Positions 22,197 through 34,777 of a stretch of 64,000 nt of DNA are shown one piece after another. The notes beneath the pieces are model-generated. The model had not been told where the DNA came from and searched no databases. It saw nothing but the letters and a program-made list of their open reading frames with translations. The position numbers were made by a program, and so were the translations under genes. How positions within the stretch are numbered: the first letter of the stretch is position 1; every line of letters begins with the position of its first letter. Source of the DNA: Puccinia triticina (lineage: Eukaryota; Basidiomycota; Pucciniomycetes; Pucciniales; Pucciniaceae); contig NC_070571.1 of the NCBI RefSeq assembly GCF_026914185.1, forward strand, positions 4,898,001 to 4,962,000, given 5' to 3'.

Positions 22197-25100
22197 TGTC
22201 AACAATCAAAACCATCAGCACCCCCACTAATTCACAAAACCCCTTGGAAGCAAACACAATGGATGTTTGACCACAATCAGAACCCATCTCAGGACTGGAT
22301 GCACAACTTGCAAGGCTATAACCTGTTTGTCAACAGCTTGAAAGAAAAAAAAGGAAAGATTCCCCAAATGTTTTGTTTGATACTCATTCTTCTCACCTCC
22401 TGCATTCCCTTTAATTGGTTGAAATTCAATGATTATAAGAAGCTTGTCCAAGAAGCTGAAAAATTTCAATTTTCTGGAATTTCTCTTAATTTTCTCCTTC
22501 TTTTGTGCAGTGTTAATTTGTTTTTAATATTTCTGATCAGCCCCCTGAGCCCCTGCAAGAAACAAAACGGGGCCCCAAGGGCTAACCTTGGCCCTCAAAA
22601 GCATTCAAATTGGATGCCAAAATCTTTGGTGCACCCCCTGTAGATACTGCGTATTTCTTGAAGATTCAGTTAGAATGGTTGGCTGAAGGCTGAAGGCTTG
22701 CAAATCTGACTAGAATCTAAGAATTATTGATTCAGTCTTCCCTCAATCATAGTGGTACAACCTTCCAAGTGATCTGTCCTTCACTATGTGAGTGTTTTAT
22801 TAAGGTTTTGCAACAATATAGTCTCTTAATCCAAGTTTATTAAAGACAGCCAATCACAGAAATCAAGATCAAGGGTTCCCCCTACAACTTATCAAAATAC
22901 AAAAAAATACACCATAGCAAGACCGGGAAAAACACAACACAGCCAGCCCACCATCCTTCTCTGGCTAGCAGGGTCAAAAATGGTGGGCAGATGACCCCCA
23001 GCGCGCCGCAAGGGCATTATGCAAAGGGGGGTCACCAAACTTAACCCCTCAAACCGTGCAAGTGCAACAGCGGAGGGGGTTGAGTACAAACCATTGGCTG
23101 GAAATGCAGCACAATGGTTTGATGCCCCCTCAAACTGCGCAAGTGCAACAGCGGAGGGGGATGAGGCAACTCCTGGCTGGAATTACAGCAGTAGGAGTCG
23201 CCTGAGGAGACAGCAGCAGAGTCTACATGGAGTACTTATAGGCCCCAACTCCGTGCCCGCTCTCTCAATTTCTGATACACATAACCGTTGCCACGACTCC
23301 CTTTACAACTCACCTTCCACGCTGTATCCCGGCAACCCATACCTTGACTCACCTTGTTTGTAACTACCATTGCATTGTATTACATGCTGCCTTGCTCCTG
23401 GTGCCATCATTGTACCAACATTACCGTTGCAACTGGAACTACCGCCAAGCTCAACACCATACAGGTGAGCCTCTTCACCTGATTCAGTCCGCAGTGCTTG
23501 CATGAAAGTCAGTACAAACCTGAAAACTCATCACAAAGGACAGCATCCACTCCACCCGCAGCCCATCAGACCGTCTCCGGCGCCGTAGCTACCATATCCT
23601 CAACCATATCTCCCCGCCCTCTTATTCGCCCTCCTGACCCAATCAGGACCAGCTGAGTCGCCGCGAAGTCCGCCGGACGAAGAGCAACAGGCAGGTCAAT
23701 CGCGAGCGCTTCTTCGGCCACAAGGGCCCCTCCACCGTATCACACGCTGTTGATGCTGATGAGCACCATAAGGATGAGGACAAGTATCAGGGGCCGAGAA
23801 ATTCAGCTATCCAGGCCGGGTAAAATATGGGGGTTGGTGACGGGTCCCGAACCACCCAAGAAGTGCCTTCAGAGCTCGTCGACGCCCTGTAAATCACCTC
23901 GATTGCCTCATCCATGCCAGTCTCGAGGCAGCCGCTTGACCAGTCCGCCTGTGCACCATTTATTCATATCCTTTGGCACACAGATTGATCTCGCTGGCTG
24001 CAGCTGCTACTGCGGCGGCTGGGGCCAATGCTCAGCCGCCGTGTGCGTCGGGAGCAGTTACTGCTAATGGAGGATCTCACCTGCTCGCTGTTTTGTCCAT
24101 GCGTGCTGAAACTCGCAAGCAGCAGTACAAGAGTGAAGGTACACCTTCCAGAACAGCTGATTTGCCTCAGTCTCTTTCTGGGGCTTGTTTGTTGACTCCC
24201 TTCACCAAGCTATACAACACCCGGGAATATGCAAAGACTTGTACCAGCCATACACCAACCTCTCAACCATGCTCAGCTAATCCGTCTCATCCTCCACAGA
24301 TTCCGGGCCAGCCATGAGTACCTGGCGCTCCTCTTCAAAGCCTTGATAGTCTTGCAGCACACACCTTTTTCCGCCTCAACCAGCCCATTGCCTTTTCCCC
24401 CATCCACCCCAGAATATCCTCCGGCTCCCCCAAAAATACTCCTCTGATGAGACCCACTCGGCCTGAGAGCTTATTTCCCAAGTGGCCAGCCAACCTCGTT
24501 GCCCTTATTAAACATCTCATCCAATACTCCGGCCGCGCCAGGCACACCAGCCTCAAGCTCCTGATTTTCCATGCCCTTTATACCAATCCCACATCCGCAC
24601 TGTCCCCAAGCTCCTGCTTGACTATGTCCCTCAAAAGGATTCCCGCCGAGGTCCTGGAAGACCCCACAAATAAATGGTACTTCCAATTTGGGCATTACTT
24701 TCTGTGGCCCTCTTTTTTTTGTTTGGTGCTTGGTTTTTGTGCCAGTATTATTGTCTCTTTTGTTGATCTATAAGATGGCTTAAACACACTTATTTATTCT
24801 TTCTAGTTTATTTTCTCTTTGTTTCTTTCTCTTTCTCTCAGTAAAAGAAAAGGCATACACTCTCTTTAAACAAGAAAAATAAAACACATGCATGAATAGA
24901 TATCAAAATATTAATATCTTGACTTGATAGATAGAAGTATTGTGATGTGGTTGAAAAAATGCTATTTGTTTGTGTTTTAGTTTTTCAATGGAGAAACAAT
25001 AGGTGAGTTCATGTTGGGGCATTTCAAGTCCCCAGCTAAAATTGATCTTGCTATTTGATAAAATTGGGATCTTAAAAAGCCAAACAATGGTGGGGAGAGT

Positions 25101-26030
25101 CCAACTTTCAGCAAGAACTGAAATTAACTGAAGTTAATTTTAATTAAAATTTTGCTGGTCCTGGCCCAATGTGAACCGGGATAATGAATAGCAAGATTTT
25201 ATTTGAAACAAATAGTGCATTAGTAGACTAAATTGATCTCATATGTGTGTCTTGTCTGAAACCAGTCAGGTTTGTAGGTTCAATTCAATTGAATCAGGGT
25301 TTGCTGCATGGAAAAGATTTTGGTGGCTGGGGCACTTCATGTGTGATGTTTATGAATCAGACACGCAAGTAGTACAAAAATTCATTCATTCTCATATTTC
25401 TAGGGATATTGGCTGTGATGACACATCAAGGCCTTTCCTGATGATTGAGTTTAGGTGTTTGGTGGATGGATTGTATTTGCAGGCGCAGTGCCGGCTTTGG
25501 GGGTGAGGTCGTGGGCCCAGAAGTTGCAGATTTTATTAATTATAAAGGAATCTATTTTTTGTTTGCTTTTGATCATCATAATTTTGTCATTTCATCATCT
25601 GTGTAACCTCCTTGACACATTCATTCATAGGTCGTACTACTTTGGTCATTTACTTTGACCTTGCTTATGCTTTGTGTGTATTAATATATGGGACTTCTGC
25701 TGCTTTGAAAGATAATTTATCAAGATTATCCTCTTTAGGTTTGTCACTTTTGCTGTGTTATTGATTGAAATGATCCTTGACCAAGTTTAAAGTCTGAGGA
25801 TCATTTTGACTTCAGAAAAAATACAAAAATACCACAGGAAATTGACCTTTGCAAGGTGTGGAAGTGTTGATGTGAGGATGTCATGTTTGATTTCATTTAT
25901 GATGTGACTATTTATTTTTATAGAGTGGTGTGAAGTATAGACCCAAATACATTTTTTGGAGGGGGAATTATAAAATGAGTTTAGAATGATTAAATTGGGA
26001 TCTGCAGCGGCGAAGCCGCTTTGGCCTCTA
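22197..26030. other. AT-rich and repeat-derived DNA without a confident gene
   Basis: No assembled gene. The 23500-24770 part is richer in coding-like sequence. Frames such as those around 23640-23820 and 24447-24773 are open in changing registers, which suggests a decayed gene or retroelement, but no family motif is recognisable. From 24780 to 26030 the DNA is strongly AT-rich. It ends in a small hairpin, GCAGCGGCGAAGCCGC, near 26004-26020. Confidence 0.4.
23047..23166. repeat. Direct repeat, period about 81 bp, two copies
   Basis: The motif GCAAGTGCAACAGCGGAGGG, with flanking CCCCTCAAAC and TGAG, occurs near 23058 and again near 23140. Confidence 0.6.
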
Positions 26031-26044
26031 GTGTTTGCTAAAAA

Positions 26045-26195
26045 CTCAGAATGTCACAACAAATATAAAATTCACTTCAAGCCCAAAGTTTCCAATCAAA
26101 GAAGTAGCAACAAAGACAAAATTACTTCCAAGCCCAAACAAATCAAGAAGCAACAACAAATATAAAATGTGTTTCAAACCCAAAAAATATCCAAA
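26045..26195. repeat. Degenerate tandem repeat, unit about 45-50 bp, three copies
   Basis: Copies share AACAAATATAAAATT or AACAAAGACAAAATT followed by TTCAAGCCCAAA and then an A-rich stretch. Confidence 0.6.
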
Positions 26196-26274
26196 CACAG
26201 TAGTGCCTACTCAGCAAGTGAGTCTTCTCATTGAAAAAAACAGAATTCAAACCATGTTGAGTGAGTCTTGTATT

Positions 26275-26543
26275 CTAAAAACTCAGGAGATACACTGCGG
26301 CTAGAATGAGCATGGAAGACACTGGTGGATTGATGCTTCCTGCCGCGCTGGTTGGCTTAGTAGGAGGACCATTGGGGTCAGAAGGATTGGAAAGTGAGTT
26401 GGGAATTTTTTCACTGTTGGGGTCAGTAGAATTAGGAGTGGGGTTTGTGTTAGGGCCATTCCCAGCATTGTTGCTGCCATTGTTCACATCATTTTTCCCT
26501 CCATTGTTCCCGTCATTAGGGCTGGGAGAGGTCACCAGCAGTC
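26275..26543 (-). pseudogene. Orphan 3' exon of a GPI-anchored-type protein
   Basis: A minus-strand exon opens after a good acceptor (CTGCAG, 26544-26549). It encodes about 89 residues and stops at 26275-26277. The first two thirds are rich in Asn, Gly, Pro, Ser and Thr. The C-terminus has a small-residue site (SAAGS), a short spacer and a hydrophobic tail (MLILAAVYLLSF), which is the pattern of a GPI-attachment signal. No ATG precedes the exon in frame. I could not find upstream exons with a signal peptide between here and 27590, so it is either the tail of a gene whose other exons I cannot recognise or a remnant. Confidence 0.4.
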
Positions 26544-26552
26544 CTGCAGATT

Positions 26553-27589
26553 GAACAAAACAAACAGTCAATACGTTTCCATGCGTTCAGCGGTATCTTC
26601 GATTTCGTCCTTCACCACCGAGTCATTTTGTCTGTCTTGCCAGTATCGTCATGGCGATGTTCAACTGAAACAGCGGAGAAAGCACCCGATTCTGTGGGCA
26701 CCGATCAAACAGCATGTCCCCTATGCACGCGGGGACCAGGGACTGCAGCTGGAAGTCTTTGCTCTGCGGTATTCCAATATTTTGTACTCCTTAGTGCTCG
26801 GAGTCGTACGTAGTCACGAAATCAAGTCACTACAGTCTTAACAGACGAGGTCGCTAGGCCATCGCGGAAGGGTGCTACGGTCTAACGATGGGACTTTATG
26901 TGAAGTGCCGTGGTGAGCTTCTGCGTCTCCCGAATCGTTCCTAACCTGCTGAAAACTGCAAGGGGGTGAACACGGCTACACGCCGCTACGAGCAGATGAG
27001 CTGACTTGGCAGTGACTAGTGTAGGCCGGACGAGAGGACTCTGATGGATCCGTTTCACTGATTTGGGGCTGCGGACAAGCGACGAGTAAAGTGGAGAAAA
27101 AGTACACTTCCGGTAAAACACCGGCCGGAAGCAAGTCTTCTCCTGTCTAATGTCCCGGCCTGATAGCATTTCGACCCCCGACCTGGTTCACGAGAGAGCT
27201 CTGGCAAGAAATGGAAGCTAAGCAGTTTGTTTAGGAAATGATCATGTCGCGTCTTGCTCCAGTCAGGGCTACAAGTAACAAGGTGATTGGCATCCTGATT
27301 GTATAATTCATGGATATCTGCCCGCGGAGTGAATTCATACCTCAGAGCAACATTTTTGCATGTAAATATTCATAACAAAAGACAAAAGTCAATCAGAAGA
27401 AAAATGAAAAACATAAAGAGAGATGAAAAGCGTTTCTACCTGATGTCTACAAAAAGAATCCGAGTGAGGTCTATACACAAAAATATAACCACATGTATAT
27501 GAGAAGAGACGAGAGGGAGACACATGCCTACACCGAAAACTACACCACACAAAAAGTCACGTCCCTTTCAAACAAAAAAGGCTGATGGC
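26553..27589. other. Unexplained moderately GC-rich intergenic stretch
   Basis: About 700 bp (26580-27260) has balanced composition, and its short frames on both strands show no domain. It contains small potential hairpins, such as CGGTAAAACACCG near 27111. A non-coding RNA or lost upstream exons of the GPI-type gene are possible; I could not identify RNase P, MRP, SRP or snRNA motifs. The last 300 bp are AT-rich 3' flank of TYW1. Confidence 0.35.
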
Positions 27590-30287
27590 TCAAAGATCTT
27601 GCTCATGTTCAGTGGTAGCAGCAGCAGCAGCAGCAGCAGAAGAGGGGTCATCAACTTGGTCAAGCTGGTTGTTTTTAGCAAGAGTTTTTTTCCGGAACCA
27701 GCGCTGATCTTCGGGCGAGAAGCCAGCTTGAGGGGAACCGAAAAGCGCGAACTCGGGCGTCACGTCACAGTAATCTAATCCTTCAAAGTCTTTCTGTCCA
27801 GCTTCCACCAATTCGAAAAACTCTATCGAAAAGAGGGCACCCAAAGTCAATGATGTTATAATGAAGGAGAAATGAAGAAAGAAGGAACGGACTGTTGTAG
27901 TCGATCCAAGTATGCCATTGATCGTCAAAGTAGTATTTTTGATGGGCAGCCAAGACACAGCACGAATGTGCATGTTCGGCTGCCAAGCCGTATTCGGCAA
28001 TCGGCCCCTGGTCTTGAGACGACCTGTACCGGGGATCATTGATTTCTTCGCACAAGTCTTCAACAAATTTGATCACTTCATTGTGCCAGGGCGAGTTCTT
28101 GATCGTCAGGTTTGATGATCCTGGGTATCCACAGTAGGTTACCTAAATAGGAAAAAGCACGATAGGCATGGTGAGTGAGCGTTCATATAACTCTTCCTTT
28201 CATATGAACAAACAGACTTACACCTTTGACTTCAATGAAGTCAGGCTGGCCTCGACGAATCAATTCAGCATACTCCTTAATCTCGTCCGAGTTTTCACCC
28301 TTGACCAATGTCAGCCGGAAAACCGTCCGAATCCTTTTCTTGCGAACGATGTCGATCGATTCAAGGAACCGTTCCCAGAAATCCCTGTGCAACGGCCTAT
28401 CGATCGACTTGAGTGACTCTTTCGTCCCCGCGTCGATCGATAGGTATAGCTGTGTCACGGGCGGCAAATCCAATAAGGATTCTGGGAATTGTGCATTTGT
28501 CTGCAACCAATTCACAGTTACCCAAGTTGTGGTGTCAATGAATATTTCTTCGTGGGAGATGGCAATCACGACTGATTTACCACTAAAAATGTCGAAATCC
28601 GTTTCTCTGTCAGAAGGCTGATGTATTTCTTAATGTGAGCTGTATCGTCATTCCCGAGCAATCAACTCCCGATCAAGCGAAGAAGAAAACGGGGAAAAGG
28701 AAAGAAGAAACTGTCTTCGTAAGTCACATGATAGCTGGAACGTGGGAGGATAAAGTAGTCGCAAATACACACGGAACATGACAGGTTCTCCAACAAGACT
28801 CAAGGCAGCGTGTCGTGGAGTTCGGGCTTCATTAAACCTGTCTGGTCGGACGCCTGGCATCCCTGCTAACTGCTTAATTACTGGAATGATTCGCACAAGT
28901 TTTAGTTTCAGTTTATGGGGCTTCAGAGGGAAAAGATACAAGGATATCTGTGACTGACGTCGATCGTGTTCCTTCAAGCTCTCTTCTACCACAAATTGTG
29001 CATCATCCGTCTTCCATCTCCATGAAGTTCCAACTGGATTAGTGTGGGATCTCCAGCAAAAGGTACACTAGTCAAGTAGAACAAAAGCAAGTCGATCAAA
29101 ACTTTTCAGTGTTTTGTAGCCTAAATTTCAACGAGGTTCATTGGGACCAACTTTGTTTGCACAAGCTAACGATGGGGTAGCTTCCATGCACTGGTGGGAT
29201 TGAATGCCTAATAAACAACCGAAGAGAGAATAAGTTTCAGCCTACCAAAAGTGTTAAATACAAACATACCATAAAACGCGTGTTTGTAGCAAAACCCTCT
29301 ACCTCTCAAAGAGGCTTTGGTCCAGCGACAGGTTTTGACCGCACTATGAGAGCCAACGATTGCATATCCTTGCTTGGTCAAGCTTTTTCGAGTCATGGGA
29401 CTGATCATATCTTTCTTAATCATTTGGTCTTCGCCGTCTTTTGAGTTTGAGATGAGGTTCTCAATCTGGGGTACTCCTACGCCTAAATCTTCGATATCTA
29501 GCGTTCCTTTGCTGCTTTTCTCGCCTTGATTCATTTTTTTACCGAGCAATCTTTTGGACTTCTGGCGCGCTTTCTCAGCTTTAGAAAGTGGTTTGGAATT
29601 TGAATAATCTACAAATTCATCATCTGAGTTGTTGGAATCTTCTTCTTCTTCCTCGTCCTCTGATGAGTACTTGAGCTGCTGAGACTTGACGGTTGGCAGT
29701 TCAGAGAACGATTTGACTGAGGGCCGAAAGATGTTCGCAAGAATAGAATGATAATAAACGTCGAGATCCCGTTCAGGGTCGATAGAGACGTCGATCCTCT
29801 GAAGAGGTATTACCCTTCGAGCGCCCAATCCTTCTAATATCTCGTCTAGTTCAATGGCTTGTTTGCAAAACTCATCGGCATAATCTGAGTGCCCGATGCC
29901 GATGACCGCGAAAGAAAGACCGGCGAGAGAGTTTTTGGATAACCTAAAGTCGAACAGAGCGTCTCTGAATTGAGCGAGTACCGAATCGACGGGGGACTCG
30001 ACGTTGTAGGAGGGCAATAGCAATATCACCAGTTGATGGGTCGAATCGACTGGTGTTTGGGTGATTAGCTGGTCTAGATCCAGATGGTCAAGAGAGTCCA
30101 ATTTCGAGTTGAGATGTTGAGAGGATGATTGCAGCTTGATCAACAGTTGGTTTGCTAGTTTCTTGGTAGTCGATGAGAGCGAAGAATAGAGTATCTGAGT
30201 GTTCAATGGTGTGTGGTATGGGTCTATAATCGCTGGCTTGTTGCCGAAATTGAGTCGATTGGTGATGGATTCTACCAGGCTTAACAT
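27590..30287 (-). CDS. TYW1: tRNA 4-demethylwyosine synthase (TYW1)
   Basis: Radical-SAM enzyme of wybutosine synthesis: it condenses N1-methylguanosine-37 of tRNA-Phe with pyruvate carbons to give 4-demethylwyosine. Eight minus-strand exons: 29270-30287, 29152-29207, 28959-29067, 28773-28880, 28581-28639, 28222-28500, 27893-28142 and 27590-27822. The 2112 nt close in frame as 703 aa. Residues 1 to about 200 are flavodoxin-like, followed by an acidic linker and CRWTKASLRGRGFCYKH. The iron-sulphur motif C-x3-C-x2-C (CANKCTFC) is at about residues 355-362, assembled across an intron. Later family motifs are LSLVGEPVM, TNAQFPESL, QLYLSIDAGTK, IDRPLHRDFWERFLES, FIEVKGVTYCG and WHTWIDYN. The start at 30287 is the Met before the flavodoxin domain; an in-frame ATG at 30443 could add 52 residues. 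A polyalanine tract near the C-terminus comes from a GCA/CTG repeat. Confidence 0.95.
27617..27639. repeat. CAG/CTG trinucleotide repeat in TYW1
   Basis: About seven GCA units, read as a run of alanines near the C-terminus of TYW1 on the minus strand. Probably variable in length. Confidence 0.9.
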
Positions 30288-30932
30288 CTTGTCTGCCGGC
30301 TTCTCTCGTCTTTTCGCTTTCCTGGTTCCGTGTTCCGTGTTCCTCGGTTTTCGGTGCAGCGGATGGTCAACAGCAATCGATTGGGCATGACTTGTGAAAG
30401 CGCGGATGTCACATCTTGGCGAGCGCAACAAAGCGCCAACCATGCGCCGCTCGCACTACGCACCATTTTGGACCTGGTCACGGCGGTCGCAGCACTATGT
30501 ACACCCATTGCATTCCCCCATCACCAGAGGTTCCCAATCTGTTGATGGTATTTAAGCGAGCTTAACGGCATTAGAATGATAAAAAATACGCATGAAATTT
30601 CCACAACGTGTGGAGTGTGAACTTCAAAACTTCGAGTTCTAACCCTATCTACATACAGTGGATGACTTCCCATCACATCTGGGACCCTTGCAGTTGTGGA
30701 TGAAGACCCAAGAAGTTTAGATTTTTGCATGTAAATCTAGCTTTTGGGGCTCCAGAGCACTGGATGACTAAACTTGCCCTCAAGTCTGAGAGCCTGCCAG
30801 ATCTCAATTTACACAACTCTTGTGCCGTGTTTGGCAGCAGTACATATTGTCTTTTCCGAAAAGCTTGGACATTTCACTCGCCCACTCATCAGCCAGATCC
30901 CATATTTTTTTTTTACTTTTGAATTTTTTTAA
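30288..30932. other. TYW1 upstream region
   Basis: No separate gene seen. The first 160 bp stay open in the TYW1 frame. The rest is AT-rich up to the TA dinucleotide at 30933-30934 where the transposon begins. Confidence 0.5.
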
Positions 30933-30934
30933 TA

Positions 30935-31465
30935 CAGCTAGCCCAAAAGAGCTTGCGACTTTGGCCGCAAACTCTGAGAGTTTGTGCCGCAGCGGCAAGA
31001 GTTTTCCGCAGCTGTTGACATCCGTGCGCGCGGACCGTGCGCGGGGGATCCCCGGGGGGGAGGCGCAGGAAGGCGGCCTGCCGCCGATCCACATCCAGCC
31101 TGCCACCACCAACCCACCGCCGAATCCATCAACCCACCACCGTCGAGTCCATCAACGCCGCCACCGCCACCACCAAACCACCGCCGACTATCAGGGGCGG
31201 ATTCCTTTGAGACGCCAGCGGTGACTCAGAGCAAATCCGCCATCACCCCCGATCGCCGGCTAGCCGACCCAAACCCTGCCTTCCGCCACCACCAAACCAC
31301 CGCCGACCATTGCCGAGTGCCACCCGCCACTAACCCACCGCCGACCGTTGTTGAGTGCCACCCGCCACCAACCCACTTCTCACGAGTAGGTGGTTTGTTT
31401 GCTTGTCTTGTTCTGTAACCCCAAGCTGACATGAGCTCTCTTTTTTCTGGTTTCCTTTTTTGCTC
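30935..31465 (+). repeat. Left terminal inverted repeat of transposon B
   Basis: Matches 34778-35295 inverted. Contains CCACC/CCGCC-rich sub-repeats and the tip palindrome at 30968-30984. As it directly precedes the SAM-protein gene it probably serves as its promoter. Confidence 0.9.
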
Positions 31466-31486
31466 TGTGGATTATATAGGTTCAGC

Positions 31487-33167
31487 ATGGATAGCCGTGA
31501 ACGCTCGCTTTCTCCGTCTGATTACAGTGAATGGCTCCATCACCCACTGACGCCACCTGCAGAACGACACGTGCCAACCCTATTTGATGGGACCGCTCAT
31601 CTAGTTGAGCGACGCAACCGCTGCCGTGACGCCTTCATCAGAAGCCAGGAAAGAGGGACACAACTGGACCCATCTCTCTTGGGCTTACAGCCAGCATCAC
31701 CAGCCACCAGTCAATCAAGCCCGTTAACTTTATCCCAATCAACTGCTACTCAGTCTCAACAACGCAGCCAGGTTTCTTTTGATCCGCCAGGATCCCCCTT
31801 TGGCTGCCCCGAGGTTCCAATTGGTATCGAATTCGTTCTATTTCCGCCCAAACCTAGCCCACCTCCTGTGAACCCTCGTAAGCGACGAACTGTAGCTGCT
31901 CACGTTGGTTCCCAACATCAAAAAGCCGAATCCGAACCCGGAAAGCTCGTAATCAACTGGGACACTCACAACTACAACCTTGAAAGGTTCAAGGCTGCCG
32001 CAATCAACTCGATCCAACACCATGAAAACGAGTGCCTTGGATCATTTGCCCGAGAACGCAAAGCAGAAGGCAGAATTGTTTGGAACGTGATTATCCCCAA
32101 TGGACGCACATTTGCAGCCGCCCAAAAAAGGCGACTCGATTCCGCCAAAATATTTACGCAGTTCCTCCAGGTTGCTGAGGGCACTCCAGAATCCCGGAAA
32201 ATCATTTGTCGCTTGGTCCAGAAAGATCCGACCCTCTTAGCTCAGGTAAGGGTGTATTTCCGCCTCAACTCAAACAACTAAAAATGGTTCATTGACTTTA
32301 AGATCCTAGAAAGAATTGGTCTACAAACACCTCCGGCTCATGCAGGCAGGTCCCAGTTCTGCTGCTGAAGATCCGTCCAATGGGCCCTCCGCAGGTGCAC
32401 AGGCAGTGTCTTCCCTTACCAATTTGGTTCAAGAACTCGCCTGTATCCACGAACCGGCTCAACACCTCACTGGAAGTCACGAGACTGGTGTCTTCATCAA
32501 TCCCAAAAACCCCAACGAGTTCTTCCAAATGACTCCAAAACAAATTGCTCTGTGGGCCAAAGCGATCGTAAGTTCTGTCTATTCCCTTGTAACCTGAGGA
32601 TCTAGACTGATCCAATCATGCCAATCATTTCAATAGAGGCACAACCCAAGCAAAGTGACCCTTAGGAACCCCCCGAAGTCCAACAGCTTCCAATTCAAGA
32701 CCAAGGAGGACCAACCGCAACCACCACCTCAAGTTCCAGCGCAACCACCACCTCAAGTTCCAGCGCAACCACCACCTCTGGGGCCTCCGGCTCCCGTTTT
32801 GTCGGCAGCGGTCCAATTTGCAATGCCACCTGGCATGTTTTTCAACCCAATGCACTTGGCAACCTCGATGACCTTGCCGCCCTTGCCATGGATGAATGTC
32901 GGCACCAGTCAGAACCTCCCTGGCACCCCAGAGGCCCCGGCAACCCCTCCGGACAGTAGCATTGAGGACTTCCTCAAATACGCCCACGTCAACCCAGAAT
33001 CCCCCCAAGTCGTTGATGGGATCAGCGCCCTTGGCATCACCCATTGGACAATGTTCAAGGAGTTCAAGGCTAGCGAGCTTGTAAGCCACGGCATTCCCGA
33101 AGGCCCAGCTCGATCAATTGTTTCCTCTGCAAAGAAGTATGCCCATCACTTGATGAGCACTTCTTGA
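31487..33167 (+). CDS. Transposon-encoded accessory protein with C-terminal SAM-like domain
   Basis: Three exons: 31487-32245, 32310-32567 and 32637-33167. GT-AG introns; 1548 nt, 515 aa, closing in frame. An acceptor-like TATAG just upstream suggests a 5' UTR intron. Residues 1-150 are Ser/Pro-rich with a basic patch (PRKRR). About residues 160-250 form a globular region (INWDTHNYNLERFKAAAI; PNGRTFAAAQKRRLDS). Exon 2 ends in a motif shared with the paralogue at 35909-37304 (FINPKNPNEFF; LWAKAI). Exon 3 has a QPPPQVPA repeat encoded by a 24-bp tandem repeat. It ends in about 65 residues with the helical pattern of a sterile-alpha-motif domain (EDFLKYAHV; LGITHWTMFKEF; ELVSHGIPEGPARSIV). Such domains make protein or RNA contacts. 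Its role in transposition is unknown; a partner or regulator of the transposase is my inference. Confidence 0.85.
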
Positions 33168-33655
33168 AACACATAAGTACTCCCAATATCTCTTATCCAT
33201 TTAGTCTGTAATCACACTCTTTTATTTTCCTTCTTATCCATTTATGTTGTAATCACACTCTTTTAATCATGTTTTCTTATTCCTTGCCCGCAGTCTTTCT
33301 TATCCATTTGTTTTGTAATGACACTCTTCCAATCTTTTTTTTATTCCTCTATTCATCTCCCAGTCTTTCTTATCCAACAACTTTGTAATCACACATTTTG
33401 TTGCAATTGCCAATGAATTCAAGTTTGTTGCAATTAAAATAAATAGAAAGATACCTAATTGATTTCACTTGAGGAGTGTAAATGAGAATAAATACAAAGT
33501 AGAGAGAAAAGAGAGAATAAAGCGAAAGAGAGAATCTTGATTTTTCACTTGAGGAGTTTCAAGGAGATGTCGCTTGAGGAGTGTAAAGGAGAAGAGAGAA
33601 TAAAGCAAAGAGAGAATAAAGCACAACACAAAAACAAATTTGAATAATTTTTTAC
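33168..33655. other. Central AT-rich spacer between the two convergent transposon genes
   Basis: Carries four imperfect repeats of CTTATCCATTT...TGTAATCACACTCTT (33190-33400), then A-rich and GAGAGAATAAAG repeats. It probably holds the 3' ends of both transcripts. Confidence 0.6.
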
Positions 33656-34766
33656 TTATTTGGTGTAACCACAGCCTTTGAACAGGCCTCTCATAAGATC
33701 AGATGTGAAGACAAGTGTTGTGAAGACCTCAATTGCCTCCCCGTCAGTTTCGCCCCCATCGAGCTCTCCATATCGTCGTAAGGTAGCCTTCAAGACGCTG
33801 AAGGCTTTCTCTATCGGGTTCTTGTCGGGGGAGTACGCAGGAAGATAAACAAGAAGACAGCCGTGATTGTCGATGAGCTGTTCAATGTTGCCGTTATGAT
33901 GTATTTGGGCGTTGTCCATGACAAGGATGCTTTGGGGTCCTGGGAATGGGTTCATGTTGGGAAGCTTCAAAGATCAAATGGTCAGTTCTTGAAGCTGAGT
34001 TTGATTCTGGAACTATTTTTACTCACCAGCACGTGTTCTAAGTAATGCTCGAAGTCAACTTGCTTGACATTTTCTTGCTGTACCATCACTGCAACCAGAC
34101 CACCAAGGTCCACAGCTGGAATTAAATTGAATCGATGAGTCGCTTGTGTTACAGAAAGCCGGGAGGTCCTCTCACCGACTGGAGCCCAACCCCGAGTACG
34201 AATCACTGCATCAAGACAAACCCCGCTTTCGTCTTTGAAATACAAGCAGAAGCATTAGTTACTAGAGAGGATCAAACCAAGAGAAAAAAGGGTAAATTTG
34301 ACCCACCGGTGAAGACGAGCCATTCAGGGTCGAAGTTGGCCATCAGGAGGGTGTACTTTGCTTGTTCAGTTGGGTTTTGATTTGCATTCACTTTCCTCAT
34401 AGTTTTCTGACTGAGCTTGAGGCGTCCGTGAAGCTCGTTCAATATGGTTTGTACTGAGATTTGGAGGTTGCATTGTTCAAATAAGGTTTGCTGGATTTCT
34501 TGTAGATAGATGGTCGGATTGTCAGTGACCATCTCTAGGAGGAACACCCGTTCTCCTTTGCTGAGAGCCAAAGGTCGTCCTCTTGTTGCATAGGTTTCTG
34601 GATCGGTGACAACAGAGCAAGTAGCTTTGTAGAGAGCACACCAGCGTCTGAGGGAATCCGAGCTAACCTCGGATCTGTTCGACACATTGATTTCGGCGAG
34701 GGGTTTTCCATTGAGGGCCGCCCAAACAACGGCGAATTTGAATGCGGCGCTATACTTCACATACAT
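33656..34766 (-). CDS. DD34E (Tc1/IS630-like) transposase, copy B, intact
   Basis: Three exons on the minus strand: 34307-34766, 34027-34232 and 33656-33964, all with GT-AG introns. The 975 nt give 324 aa without interruption. The N-terminal half has helix-turn-helix character (MYVKYSAAFKF; SSDSLRRWCALYK), expected to bind the inverted repeats. The catalytic triad is complete: Asp in TDESG at about residue 154 (codon split by intron 1), Asp in MDNAQIHH at about 239, and Glu in NPIEKAF at about 274. There are 34 residues between the last two. The start codon is 11 bp inside the right inverted repeat, so that repeat is the likely promoter. Confidence 0.92.
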
Positions 34767-34777
34767 TGTGCCTGAAG

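Noticed and set aside
23973..24773. A multi-exon gene on the plus strand
   Set aside because: Open segments change register without usable splice sites and have no family similarity; left as unexplained.
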